Source: Ectopseudomonas chengduensis (GTDB lineage: Bacteria > Pseudomonadota > Gammaproteobacteria > Pseudomonadales > Pseudomonadaceae). Taken from it: a stretch of DNA of 64,000 nucleotides. Location: the NCBI RefSeq assembly GCF_015712065.1, contig NZ_JACFYZ010000001.1, forward strand, positions 744,001-808,000. Direction: 5' to 3'. Position 1 is the stretch's first letter, and every line of letters starts with the position of its first letter. This document shows, piece after piece, positions 27,441 through 39,599 of the stretch. The translations under genes and the position numbers were made by a program. Under the pieces are notes generated by a model. That model was not told the origin of the DNA. It did not search any database and worked only from the letters and a program-made list of their open reading frames with translations.

Positions 27441-27977
27441 TCACTGCTGGCCCAGCGCCGCGCAGGAAGGCTCGTAGCGCTGCTGGCAGGCGCTCTGGTA
27501 CAGGCGCTGGGCCTGGTCAGGGTCGCGTGGTACGCCGCCTTCACCGCGACGGTAGAGGTTGCCCAGTACATGTTGCGCCATCGGGTTGCCCGCAGCGGCT
27601 GACTGGTTGAGGTACTTGAGCATGTCGCGCTGGTTGGCGAACTCAGGGGCGTCGCGGCCGGTGTAGAGGTAGGCCAGGCTCACTGCAGCCATGGCATGAC
27701 CCTTGTCGGCGGCCTGCTTCCACCAGTACTCGGCCTGCTTGAGGTTCTTCTCCGGCTGGCCGACGAAGTAGCTGCTGCCGAGCTGGAACTGGCTTTCCAG
27801 ATCACCACGCTGGGCCTGCTGGCGCAGTTGGTCCTGTTCGGTCTGGGTGATGGGCTGTTCCACCTGCGGCTGTTTTTCCGGCGCGCTGGAGTCAGGTTCA
27901 CGCCCGGCGCAGCCCGCCAGCAACGCAAGGGCGAGCAGGGCAGTGGTAGCGTGACGCAGGTTGATAGGGCTGGGCAT
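27441..27977 (-). CDS. Sel1-like repeat lipoprotein
   Basis: The 178-residue protein has a lipoprotein signal with lipobox LLAGC (cysteine at about residue 23), a Pro/Gln-rich linker and three Sel1-like repeats (GDLESQFQLGSSYFVG, GHAMAAVSLAYLYTG, GNPMAQHVLGNLYRRGEGG). It should be anchored in the envelope and mediate protein contacts. It is convergent with the VOC gene with 7 bp between stops. Confidence 0.85.
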   Translation of the reverse strand: MPSPINLRHATTALLALALLAGCAGREPDSSAPEKQPQVEQPITQTEQDQLRQQAQRGDLESQFQLGSSYFVGQPEKNLKQAEYWWKQAADKGHAMAAVSLAYLYTGRDAPEFANQRDMLKYLNQSAAAGNPMAQHVLGNLYRRGEGGVPRDPDQAQRLYQSACQQRYEPSCAALGQQ

Positions 27978-28131
27978 GGCAGAAACTCCGTAGGCGGGAA
28001 ACAGGGCAAGTCGCTATTAGGCTGACCCTGGACACCATAGTTCGCCGTCGTTGATCAGTCTGTCGCGGTGCGACTTCACACTCGCGTCATGAACTGCAAT
28101 CCTGAGCGCTGATTTCGCTTACGAGGCAGTC

Positions 28132-29259
28132 ATGAAGATCAGTGCGGATTTCGACAGTGGCAACATTCAGGTCGTCGACGCCAGCGACCCGCAGCGCGTA
28201 ATGCTGGCCATGCGGCCGGACCTCAACAGCCACCATTTCCAGTGGTTTCACTTTCAGGTCGATGGTCTGCAACCTGGCCAGGGTTATGGCTTCTGCCTGA
28301 CCAATGCCGGGCAGTCGGCCTACAACCGCGCCTGGGACGGTTACCAGGCCGTGGCCAGCTACGATCAGCAGGACTGGTTTCGCGTGCCCACCCGTTATGA
28401 GGACGGGCAACTGCATTTCGAGCTGCTTGCCGAACGCGAGCAGGTCTGGTTCGCTTATTTCGAGCCCTATCCGCGAGCGCGGCATGAACGCCTGATCGCC
28501 AACGCGCTGGAGCGCGGCGCTGAACTCGTTGCCAGCGGTAGAAGCCTGGAAGGCCGTGATATCCAGCTGCTGCGCATCGGTGGCCAGGCTGCCGCGCCGC
28601 GCAAACTGTGGATCATCGCCCAGCAGCATCCGGGCGAGCACATGGCCGAGTGGTTCATGGAGGGGCTGATCGAGCGTTTGCAGAATCCGCAGGATGCCGA
28701 GATCGCCGCGCTGTTGGCCGAGGCAGAGTTCTATCTGGTGCCGAACATGAACCCGGACGGTGCCTATCGTGGTCATCTGCGCACCAACCATGCCGGGCAG
28801 GACCTCAATCGCGCCTGGCAGTCAGCCAGCTCCGAGCGCAGCCCCGAGGTGTTGTTCGTGCTGCAGCACATGCAGCGTATTGGTGTTGACCTGTTCCTCG
28901 ATATCCACGGCGACGAAGAAATCCCTCACGTGTTTACCGCAGGCTGTGAGGGCAATCCGGGCTACACCCCACGGTTGGCTGCGCTGGAAGAAGACTTCCG
29001 CAGCCGTCTGGTAGGTATCGGCGCCGAGTTCCAGACCCGTTTCGGCTACCCGCGCGACGAGCCTGGCCAGGCCAACCTGACCCTGGCCTGCAACGCGGTG
29101 GGCGAGGCCTTCGATTGCCTGTCGTTCACCATCGAGATGCCGTTCAAGGACCACGACGACAATCCGCAGCCGCGCACCGGTTGGAACGGCGCACGCTCGC
29201 AGAAGCTGGGGCAGGATGTGTTGACCGTGCTGGCGCAGATGGTCGGGCGCTTGCGCTGA
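28132..29259 (+). CDS. M14-family cytosolic carboxypeptidase (Nna1/CCP-like)
   Basis: The 375-residue protein resembles bacterial M14 carboxypeptidases related to eukaryotic cytosolic carboxypeptidases. An N-terminal beta domain (about 1-125) precedes the zinc peptidase domain. Zinc ligands are visible in QQHPGEHMAEW and the later DIHGDEE, and MNPDGAYRGHLRTN with DLNRAW match the substrate-binding region. There is no signal peptide, so it is cytosolic. The natural substrate of the bacterial enzymes is not established. The gene is alone. Confidence 0.87.
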   Translation: MKISADFDSGNIQVVDASDPQRVMLAMRPDLNSHHFQWFHFQVDGLQPGQGYGFCLTNAGQSAYNRAWDGYQAVASYDQQDWFRVPTRYEDGQLHFELLAEREQVWFAYFEPYPRARHERLIANALERGAELVASGRSLEGRDIQLLRIGGQAAAPRKLWIIAQQHPGEHMAEWFMEGLIERLQNPQDAEIAALLAEAEFYLVPNMNPDGAYRGHLRTNHAGQDLNRAWQSASSERSPEVLFVLQHMQRIGVDLFLDIHGDEEIPHVFTAGCEGNPGYTPRLAALEEDFRSRLVGIGAEFQTRFGYPRDEPGQANLTLACNAVGEAFDCLSFTIEMPFKDHDDNPQPRTGWNGARSQKLGQDVLTVLAQMVGRLR

Positions 29260-29293
29260 AACTGGGTGTCCCGGCTGAGGGCGTCTAGGCCGG

Positions 29294-29313
29294 TGCGCAC
29301 GGCGCACCCTACG
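29294..29313. repeat. Partial GTGCGCACGG-type repeat
   Basis: A half copy of the element seen at 23306-23399 and 16921-17045, ending in GCGCACCCTAC, between the carboxypeptidase stop and the OprD terminator. Confidence 0.4.
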
Positions 29314-29350
29314 GGTTAACGTCGTGCAGGGAGCGTCAAAGTTGGCGGGC

Positions 29351-29376
29351 AAAAAAAGCCCGTCACGAGGACGGGC
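29351..29376 (-). terminator. Rho-independent terminator of the OprD gene
   Basis: On the minus strand GCCCGT pairs with ACGGGC around a 7-base loop and is followed by seven T residues. Confidence 0.85.
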
Positions 29377-29429
29377 ATAAAGTGCCGTTAACACACAGGA
29401 GTCAATAGGACGCAGTGATGCGTCCGGTA

Positions 29430-30701
29430 TTACAGAATCGACAGCGGGTAGTTGATGATCAGACGGTTCTCGTGCAGATCCTGGCCAACGTCACGGCGGA
29501 CGTCGGAGTTACGCCAGCGAATGTTCAGGTTCTTCAGGGTGCCTTCCTGAATGGTGTAGGCCAGTTCGGTTTCACGACTCCACTCTTCGGCATCGGTACG
29601 GCCGCCGGCATGGATATTGGAGCCGCTGGTGTAGCGGTTCATCAGGGTCAGGCCCGGGATGCCGAGGCCGGCGAAGTTGTAGTCATGACGCAGCTGCCAG
29701 GAACGTTCCTCGGGGCTGTCGAAAGCAGACAGGAAACCGTCGTTGACCAGGGTGCCGCCACTGGCGCCGTCGATACGCAGGAATTTGGTATCACCGCTCA
29801 GTCGCTGGTAGGTGACCTGGAAGGTGTTGTTGCCCCGCTTGGCCGACAGCGCACCCTGATAGACCTTGTTGTCCAGGTCGCCGGCCTTGGCCGCGCCTTC
29901 GTCCTTGCCGTTGAAGTAGCCGAGGTTGGCACCCAGAACCCAGTCACCGACCGGTTGGCTGTGGGTCAGTTGCACGTAGCTCTGCTGGTAGACGTCTTCC
30001 AGGCGTGCGTGCCAGACGCCGACCATGGTGTTGTTGCCGTTGAAACGGTACTCACCACCGCCGAAGTTGAAATCATCGCCTTCTACACCGTTGAACGACA
30101 TGTCTTCACGGCTGGCGTCGTGACGCTGGCTGTTCTTCCAGAACTGGCCGCCGTACAGGGTCAGGCCATCGATCTCGCTGGAAGTCAGCTGGGCACCCTG
30201 GAAGGTTTGCGGCAGCGAACGACCGTCGTCAGCGCGCAGGATCGGCAGCACGGCGAACCACTCGCCGACCTTCAGTTCGGTCTTGGAGAGCTTGGCCTTG
30301 GCGGCCACGGCGGTACGGCCAAACTGGTCAGCAGCCTGACCATCGTCGTGAATCGGCATCAGGTTGGTGTTGGCGGCGCCGCGGTTGCCGTCCAGCTTGA
30401 TGCTGTAAAGACCGAGCACATCCAGGCCGAAACCGACGGTGCCTTCGGTGAAGCCGGAACGGGCATCGAGAATGAAGCTCTGAGTCCAGCCTTCGGCCTG
30501 GCCCTGACGCTCGCGATTCGTTGCCGGGCCGATCATCGGATCGGTGCCGTTCAGGTAGTTACGGTTGAAGTAGTAGTTGCGCAGGCCGAGGGTGACTTTG
30601 GCGTCGTCGACGAAGCCGGCAGCGTGCGTGGCGGTCGGCATAACCAGGGCCAGAGCCGTGCTGCCGAGCAGGGCCAATGGAATGATGTTGCGTGCGGTCA
30701 T
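29430..30701 (-). CDS. OprD-family outer-membrane porin
   Basis: The 423-residue protein starts with a signal peptide (cleavage after THAAG, about residue 27) and continues as an OprD-type 18-strand porin, with the N-terminal motif FVDDAKVTLGLRNYYFNRNY and the C-terminal strand ending INYPLSIL. Family members take up amino acids or aromatic and carboxylic acids. ATG 30701 is chosen because GGGAG precedes it and the signal peptide begins there. It is divergent from the CHM isomerase gene and shares with it two copies of an operator-like sequence, which hints at uptake of an aromatic acid. Confidence 0.9.
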   Translation of the reverse strand: MTARNIIPLALLGSTALALVMPTATHAAGFVDDAKVTLGLRNYYFNRNYLNGTDPMIGPATNRERQGQAEGWTQSFILDARSGFTEGTVGFGLDVLGLYSIKLDGNRGAANTNLMPIHDDGQAADQFGRTAVAAKAKLSKTELKVGEWFAVLPILRADDGRSLPQTFQGAQLTSSEIDGLTLYGGQFWKNSQRHDASREDMSFNGVEGDDFNFGGGEYRFNGNNTMVGVWHARLEDVYQQSYVQLTHSQPVGDWVLGANLGYFNGKDEGAAKAGDLDNKVYQGALSAKRGNNTFQVTYQRLSGDTKFLRIDGASGGTLVNDGFLSAFDSPEERSWQLRHDYNFAGLGIPGLTLMNRYTSGSNIHAGGRTDAEEWSRETELAYTIQEGTLKNLNIRWRNSDVRRDVGQDLHENRLIINYPLSIL

Positions 30702-30962
30702 TGTTGTTGTGCTCCCAGTTTTTGAACGAACCATCCCCTGCCGGTCTGCATCAGGACCTGCATGATGGGAATGTTGTGTTTGCCCCGTAGAGGGCGATAG
30801 CCCGGCCGAGCGCGGCCGGTCATTGCTGGTGGCTGAAGTCAGCCCCCGGCGAATCCGGTGCTATGGCGTGTGGCAACGATGGGGGGCGAGCAGGCGAGGG
30901 GCTGCTGTACTGAGGGAGAGGCGAGGACAGTCATGTTATGGCCCTGATTATTGTTGTTATCG

Positions 30963-30986
30963 TTGTCATATGTCGTCATACAACTT
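30963..30986. promoter_or_regulatory. Operator-like element, copy 1 (OprD/CHMI intergenic region)
   Basis: A 24-bp sequence beginning TTGTCATATG and ending CATACAACTT matches 18 of 24 positions of a second copy in opposite orientation at 31126-31149. It has a TTGT-N13-ACAA dyad and lies 262 bp upstream of the OprD start. The rest of the 473-bp intergenic region (30702-31174) contains no credible gene. Confidence 0.45.
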
Positions 30987-31125
30987 GCTGGATTATCGAC
31001 AGCCTTTTTGTCGCTTGTCAACGTATGGCTAGACGAAAGTCTGAGTGGTCTTTCCCCATGTAGCGGCGCTATCGGCTATGCCGAGGGCGTTCAGCGCAGA
31101 GCGGGTAAACCATCTGGTATCGAAT

Positions 31126-31149
31126 TTGTTGTGTGATAACGTATGACAA
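31126..31149. promoter_or_regulatory. Operator-like element, copy 2 (OprD/CHMI intergenic region)
   Basis: Read on the minus strand it begins TTGTCATACG and ends CACACAACAA, 18 of 24 identical to copy 1. It lies 25 bp upstream of the CHM isomerase start codon. Confidence 0.45.
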
Positions 31150-31174
31150 ATTCACTTACATCAAGGGTTTATCC

Positions 31175-31528
31175 ATGCCGCATTGCCTGATCGAAGCCGC
31201 CCGCGAGGTGAGTGAGCTGATCGCGCCGCAGGAGCTGGTGCAACTGGTGCATGACCAGGCGGCTGCCACGGGGTTGTTCCAACCCGGCGAGGTCAAGGTG
31301 CGCCTGAGTCTGTACGAGCACCACTGCGTCGGCGGCGAGCAAGGAATGTTCGTGCACCTGATCTTCTACGTGCTTGCCGGGCGCAGCGATGACGACAAAC
31401 GGGCGCTGTCGCGGCGCGTCGTGCGCGCACTGGTCGAGCGCCTGCCGCAGGTGCCGGCGATCTCCCTGGATGTGCGCGACATCCGCCGCGAGGTGTTCAG
31501 CAACAGGCGCAACTGCCTGGACGATTAA
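31175..31528 (+). CDS. 5-carboxymethyl-2-hydroxymuconate delta-isomerase
   Basis: The 117-residue product is a tautomerase-fold protein of the CHMI family (HpaF/HpcD), which in the homoprotocatechuate pathway isomerises 5-carboxymethyl-2-hydroxymuconate. The start MPHCLIE exposes the catalytic N-terminal proline after removal of methionine, and this sets the start at 31175. No other homoprotocatechuate gene is nearby, so it may act on a different compound. It overlaps the convergent soxR gene by four bases. Confidence 0.85.
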   Translation: MPHCLIEAAREVSELIAPQELVQLVHDQAAATGLFQPGEVKVRLSLYEHHCVGGEQGMFVHLIFYVLAGRSDDDKRALSRRVVRALVERLPQVPAISLDVRDIRREVFSNRRNCLDD

Positions 31529-31983
31529 TCCGTTTCGAGCAAACGCGCGCCAGCACCCTGTGCGCCGAGTTCGTCGCTGGGGTTGCGCAGTGGGCAGTCC
31601 TGCATCGACAGGCAACCGCAACCGATACAGCCGGTGAGCTGGTCGCGCAGTCGCGTCATTTGCTCGATACGCGCGTCCAGATCGCGCTGCCATTGCGCCG
31701 ACAGTTGCTGCCAGTCGGCTGCCGTGGGCATGTGATCGCAAGGTAGTGTGCTTAGCGCCACACCAATATCGGCCAAGGGAATGCCCAGGCGCTGCGCCAC
31801 CTTGATGAGCGCGACGCGGCGCAGCACATCACGCCGATAACGGCGCTGATTGCCGGCATTGCGCTGGCTGTGGATCAGCCCCTTGGTCTCGTAGAAATGC
31901 AGCGTGGAAACCGCCACGCCACTGCGCTCGGCTACCTGGCCGACAGTCAGCGGGCGTTCGTGGAAGGAGCGGTGCGCGTCCAT
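31525..31983 (-). CDS. soxR: Redox-sensitive transcriptional activator SoxR
   Basis: The 152-residue MerR-family protein has the N-terminal HTH ([25 protein letters not shown]), a dimerisation helix and the [2Fe-2S] cluster cysteines at 119, 122, 124 and 130 (CIGCGC then QDC), identical in position to E. coli SoxR. In Pseudomonas SoxR responds to redox-active compounds such as phenazines. ATG 31983 gives the normal length, but no good ribosome site precedes it, because the sequence directly upstream is the antisense of a truncated FMN-reductase gene. Its native promoter may have been lost. Confidence 0.93.
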   Translation of the reverse strand: MDAHRSFHERPLTVGQVAERSGVAVSTLHFYETKGLIHSQRNAGNQRRYRRDVLRRVALIKVAQRLGIPLADIGVALSTLPCDHMPTAADWQQLSAQWQRDLDARIEQMTRLRDQLTGCIGCGCLSMQDCPLRNPSDELGAQGAGARLLETD

Positions 31984-32454
31984 CTCGAGCTGAGCCTGGT
32001 CGACCCGGCCGTGATGTTTCGCCAGCCCGGCGAGGCGCAGGAGCTCGCCGCGCAACGCCATCAGTCGCTACAGCAACTGCTGCGTGCCGACGCCTTTCTG
32101 ATCGTCACCCCGGAGTACAACCACGGCTACCCGGCGGCGCTCAAACAGTTCATCGACGAGGTGCCGGCATCCTGGGAAGCGCGGCCGGTGGGGTTCGTCA
32201 GTTATGGCGGGGTGTCCGGCGGGCTACGCGCGGTGGAGCAACTGCGTCAGGTGCTGGCGGAGCTGCATGCGATGACGGTGCGTGGCTCGGTGAGCTTCAC
32301 CAATGCCTGGGAGCAGTTCGATGAGCAGGGCCGCCTGAGCGAGCCGCGGCGCGCCAATTCGGCGCTGGCGCATACGCTGGTGCAGCTGAACTGGTGGGCA
32401 CAGACGCTGCGCGCCGGGCGCGAACGGGTGCCCTATGAGCGGATCAGGGGGTAG
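31984..32454 (+). pseudogene. NAD(P)H-dependent FMN reductase, 5'-truncated remnant
   Basis: The translated segment from about 31984 ([12 protein letters not shown], then LIVTPEYNHGYPAALKQFIDE, then PVGFVSYGGVSGGLRAVEQLR) is the C-terminal two thirds of an NADPH-dependent FMN reductase / azoreductase-type flavodoxin. The N-terminal strand and phosphate-binding loop (GSxR..S.N), about 40-50 residues, are missing. The reading frame continues upstream only as antisense of soxR. The remnant begins at the soxR start codon, so a deletion or rearrangement probably joined the two genes. A shortened expressed protein from an internal start cannot be excluded but would lack the FMN phosphate loop. Confidence 0.65.
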
Positions 32455-32461
32455 AAACGAC

Positions 32462-32518
32462 GTAGCCCGGATGCAAGCCGGGAGCTTTTCAGGCATCCCC
32501 GGATTGCATCCGGGCTAC
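32462..32518. repeat. REP-type palindrome (GTAGCCCGG family), second copy
   Basis: GTAGCCCGGATGCAAGCCGG pairs with CCGGATTGCATCCGGGCTAC, nearly identical to 21135-21194. Confidence 0.8.
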
Positions 32519-32541
32519 GGAGCAGAGCGCGCGCAATGAAT

Positions 32542-32610
32542 GTAGGAGCCTTGCCCCGAGGCGAAGCTTTTGCGTCTTTCGACGCATTCGCCGCGAGGCG
32601 CGGCTCCTAC
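32542..32610. repeat. REP-type palindrome (GTAGGAGC family), second copy
   Basis: GTAGGAGCC at one end and GGCTCCTAC at the other, with GCGAAGC and CGCCGCG segments inside, as at 2912-2982. Two REP families lie in tandem here, downstream of gcvT. Confidence 0.8.
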
Positions 32611-32631
32611 AGAGCAGGGCGACGTTGCTGA

Positions 32632-33756
32632 TCAGCCGCGGTAGTAGCGCTGCGGCACGAACGGGGTCTTGGCCACTTTCATCGCCACGCGCTTGCCGCG
32701 CACCACGGCCCAGACGTCGCTGTCGATGGCGGTGTGGCTGGCGTTGACGTAACCCATGGCCACCGGCGCGCCGAGGGTCGGGCCGAAGCCGCCGCTGCAT
32801 ACCTGGCCGATCACGGTGCCGTCGGCATCGACGATTTCTGCGCCTTCACGCACCGGTACACGCTCCTGCGGCAGCAGGCCGACACGTTTGCGCGCTACAC
32901 CTTTCTGCTGTTGCTCGAATACGCGCTCGGCGCCCGGGAAGTTGCCGGCACGCTCGCCGTCAGCGCGGCGCACCTTGGAGATCGCCCACAGCAGGCTGGC
33001 TTCGATCGGCGTGGTGGCGCTGCTCATGTCATGGCCGTACAGGCACAGGCCGGCTTCCAGGCGCAGCGAGTCACGCGCGCCCAGGCCGATGGCCTCGACT
33101 TCCACTTCGGCCAGCAGGCTGCGCGCCAGGGCTTCGGCCTGATCGACGGCGACGGAAATCTCGAAGCCGTCTTCGCCGGTGTAGCCGCTGCGGCTGACGA
33201 TGCATTCGCTGCCCAGCAGGCGTACACGGGCGACCTGCATGAAGGTCATCTTGCTCACTTCAGGGGCCAGGCGGGCCAGCACATCGACCGCTTTCGGGCC
33301 TTGCAGGGCGAGCAGGGCGCGCTCTTCGAACAGGCACTCGATCTGGCACTGTTCGCCGATGTGCTTCTTCAGGTGGGCCAGGTCCTGATCCTTGCAGGCG
33401 GCGTTGACCACCACGTACAGCGTGTCGTCACCCAGGTTGGCGACCATCAGGTCGTCGAGGATGCCGCCCTGAGCATCGGTGAACATGGCGTAGCGCTGCA
33501 TGCCCACCGGCAGGTCGATGATGTCCACCGGCACCAGGGTTTCCAGAGCGCGCGCGGCGTTCTCGCCACGCAGCAGGATCTGGCCCATGTGCGAGACGTC
33601 GAACAGGCCGGCGGCATCGCGGGTGTGCAGGTGTTCCTTCATCACGCCCAGCGGGTACTGCACGGGCATGTCATAGCCGGCGAAGGGCACCATGCGCGCG
33701 CCGAGTTCGAGGTGCAGGGCGTGCAGCGGAGTCTTGGCGAGAGTTTCAGTGGTCAT
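32632..33756 (-). CDS. gcvT: Glycine cleavage system T protein (aminomethyltransferase)
   Basis: The 374-residue protein matches GcvT, which takes the aminomethyl group from lipoylated GcvH and forms methylene-tetrahydrofolate and ammonia. The N-terminal MVPFAGYDMPVQY and GLFDVSHMGQ motifs and the C-terminal domain up to PQRYYRG are complete. It is the last gene of gcvH-gcvP-glyA-gcvT. In P. aeruginosa sdaA lies between glyA2 and gcvT2. It is absent here. Confidence 0.95.
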   Translation of the reverse strand: MTTETLAKTPLHALHLELGARMVPFAGYDMPVQYPLGVMKEHLHTRDAAGLFDVSHMGQILLRGENAARALETLVPVDIIDLPVGMQRYAMFTDAQGGILDDLMVANLGDDTLYVVVNAACKDQDLAHLKKHIGEQCQIECLFEERALLALQGPKAVDVLARLAPEVSKMTFMQVARVRLLGSECIVSRSGYTGEDGFEISVAVDQAEALARSLLAEVEVEAIGLGARDSLRLEAGLCLYGHDMSSATTPIEASLLWAISKVRRADGERAGNFPGAERVFEQQQKGVARKRVGLLPQERVPVREGAEIVDADGTVIGQVCSGGFGPTLGAPVAMGYVNASHTAIDSDVWAVVRGKRVAMKVAKTPFVPQRYYRG

Positions 33757-33825
33757 GTCGATTTCCTGTTGGGTGCGTCGCGCGCACCGGTTGGGGCCGC
33801 CGCGCGGCCCGTGGTCAGTCGGGTA

Positions 33826-35079
<1,254 letters not shown>

Positions 35080-35169
35080 GGTGAGGCCCTCTTTATCGTT
35101 TTTCTCGGGATGAAAAAGGCCCGCCCCGGTAAGGGGAGCCGAAAGAAACTGGATGAAGCGAAGAACGGT

Positions 35170-35267
35170 TCCCTCTCCCCTCGGGGAGAGGGTTAGGGAG
35201 AGGGGGCTGCGTAGACAACCGCTTTACCCTCTCCCCCGGCCCCTCTCCCATAAATGGGAGAGGGGAG
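35170..35267. repeat. CCCTCTCCC-type inverted repeats between glyA and gcvP
   Basis: CCCTCTCCCCTCGGGGAGAGGG forms one hairpin and CCCTCTCCCATAAATGGGAGAGGG a second, joined by complementary CTCCC-rich sequence. They fill half of the 198-bp gap between two genes of the operon and could attenuate or stabilise the transcript. Confidence 0.75.
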
Positions 35268-35277
35268 ACAAGCGCAC

Positions 35278-38130
<2,853 letters not shown>

Positions 38131-38139
38131 GGCGGTCAC

Positions 38140-38523
38140 TCAGGCGTCGGCGTTGGCGTTCAACAGACGATCATAGCCGGCCTTGTCCAGCAGGTCGGCC
38201 AGCACGGCGTTGTCGGCCAGGCGCATGCGGAAGAACCAGGCCTTGTCCAGCGGCGATTCGTTGACCAGTTCCGGGCTGCCTTCCAGGTCGGCGTTGATTT
38301 CGACGATCTCGCCGTCCAGCGGCATGACGATGTTGCTAGCGGCCTTCACCGACTCCAGTACGGCCACTTCCTCGCCCTGAGCGTAGGACTTGGCTTCCGG
38401 CAGTTGCACATACACAACGTCGCCGAGCGCGTCCTGGGCGTAATGGGTGATGCCGACGGTAACCAGACCATCGTTGTCCAGACGCAGCCATTCGTGATCG
38501 GCGGTGAAACGCAACTCGCTCAT
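38140..38523 (-). CDS. gcvH: Glycine cleavage system H protein
   Basis: The 127-residue lipoyl carrier shuttles the aminomethyl group between the P and T proteins. The lipoylation site is K60 in LESVKAAS. It is the first gene of the operon, about 50 bases downstream of the predicted start point of a sigma-54 promoter. Confidence 0.96.
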   Translation of the reverse strand: MSELRFTADHEWLRLDNDGLVTVGITHYAQDALGDVVYVQLPEAKSYAQGEEVAVLESVKAASNIVMPLDGEIVEINADLEGSPELVNESPLDKAWFFRMRLADNAVLADLLDKAGYDRLLNANADA

Positions 38524-38583
38524 GTCAAATCCTCAGGGGTAATGGTGTCCGCTTCTAGGTGGCGGGCAGGTTACGGGAGCGTT

Positions 38584-38599
38584 TGCAATGCCGGTGCCA
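38584..38599 (-). promoter_or_regulatory. Sigma-54 promoter of the gcv operon
   Basis: On the minus strand TGGCAC-N5-TTGCA matches the -24/-12 consensus with the required 10 bp between GG and GC. It lies 61 bp upstream of gcvH. The nearby regulator GcsR keeps the GAFTGA motif required to activate sigma-54 polymerase. Confidence 0.85.
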
Positions 38600-38662
38600 A
38601 TGTATAAATAGTCAATAAAATCAGTTACTTAACTATATTTGTGGTGGTTGTATACAGTCCTC

Positions 38663-38680
38663 TGGAACGATATCGCTACG
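38663..38680 (-). promoter_or_regulatory. GcsR-like enhancer site, promoter-proximal
   Basis: On the minus strand this is CGTAGCG-N4-CGTTCCA. As I recall it, the GcsR consensus in P. aeruginosa is an 18-bp TGTAACG-N4-CGTTCCG. The site lies about 70 bp upstream of the -24 element, a normal distance for a sigma-54 enhancer. Confidence 0.55.
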
Positions 38681-38762
38681 AATCCTGGCGTCGCAAATGG
38701 AAAAGTCGAAGTCGCACCAGACGCGGCGCGGCTTTCGCTCGATTGTTGCTTAATCGTTACGG

Positions 38763-38780
38763 TGTAATGATATCGATACG
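38763..38780 (-). promoter_or_regulatory. GcsR-like enhancer site, distal
   Basis: The plus-strand sequence TGTAATG-ATAT-CGATACG shares the same 18-bp layout and the ATAT-CG centre with the site at 38663-38680, exactly 100 bp away. The 332-bp region 38524-38855 holds only the sigma-54 promoter, these sites and the sodC leader. Confidence 0.45.
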
Positions 38781-38855
38781 TCATCTAGCTGGAACCGCTC
38801 AAGGGCATTGGGGTCGGTAACTGGGAGGCTTTATAAACAAGGAGATAGATCGACC

Positions 38856-39407
38856 ATGAGACCCCTGATCCCCCTGGCATTCGCACTGCTCGGCGCCACC
38901 AGCCTGCAGGCTAGCGAGACGGTTACCGTGACCCTCGAACAGGCCACCGAAAACGGCACAGGCGCGCCTGTCGGCACCGTGACCATTAGCCAGTCGCCCT
39001 ATGGACTGGTGTTCACCCCTGATCTTCAGGGCCTGGAGCCGGGCGTGCATGGTTTTCACGTACACACCGAGGCCAACTGCAATGCAGCTGAAGTGGACGG
39101 CAAGCTGACACCAGCCGGCGCAGCAGGCGGCCATTGGGACCCGCAGAACGCTGGCCGCCACGGTTTCCCCTGGGAAGACGACGCCCATCTCGGCGACCTG
39201 CCGGCGTTGCTCGTCACCGAGGACGGCAGCGCCAGCCAGCCGGTGCTGGCACCGCGACTAAAGCGTCTGGAAGACCTGCATAACCGCTCGCTGATGATTC
39301 ACGCCGGCGGCGACAATCACGCCGATCATCCGCAGCCGCTGGGCGGCGGTGGGGCGCGTGTGGCCTGCGGGGTGATCAAGGTACCGACCAGCACCACGCC
39401 GATCTGA
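38856..39407 (+). CDS. sodC: Cu,Zn superoxide dismutase (periplasmic)
   Basis: The 183-residue protein starts with a signal peptide (about 20 residues, ending LQAS) and contains the copper and zinc ligand segments [33 protein letters not shown] and [13 protein letters not shown], with the disulphide cysteines. It removes superoxide in the periplasm. AAGGAGA precedes ATG 38856. It shares its upstream region with the divergent gcv operon but has no evident functional link to it. Confidence 0.93.
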   Translation: MRPLIPLAFALLGATSLQASETVTVTLEQATENGTGAPVGTVTISQSPYGLVFTPDLQGLEPGVHGFHVHTEANCNAAEVDGKLTPAGAAGGHWDPQNAGRHGFPWEDDAHLGDLPALLVTEDGSASQPVLAPRLKRLEDLHNRSLMIHAGGDNHADHPQPLGGGGARVACGVIKVPTSTTPI

Positions 39408-39423
39408 CTCAGAACCTAGGACC

Positions 39424-39586
39424 GTAGGGTGGGTTAGCGGCGCTGCTCGATGAGCGATCTGGCAGCGCGGTCGTGGTGCGCCGCTTAACCCACCGGGCGG
39501 TCTTCCGCGTGGCGCCGATGGTGGGTTACGGCGCGTCTGAATCTGCGGTGCTATCAAGGCTCAAAACAGGCGCCTAACCCACCCTA
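39424..39586. repeat. Long inverted repeat with GTAGGGTGGGTTA ends
   Basis: GTAGGGTGGGTTAGCGGCG at the left and CGCCTAACCCACCCTAC at the right enclose further TAACCCACC and GGTGGGTTA copies in both orientations. The element fills the space between the convergent sodC and gcsR genes. Confidence 0.75.
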
Positions 39587-39599
39587 CGGAGCGAGTGCG

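Noticed and set aside
31016..31030. Possible third copy of the OprD/CHMI operator (TTGTCAACGTATG)
   Set aside because: Only the outer half matches, and the dyad partner is missing.
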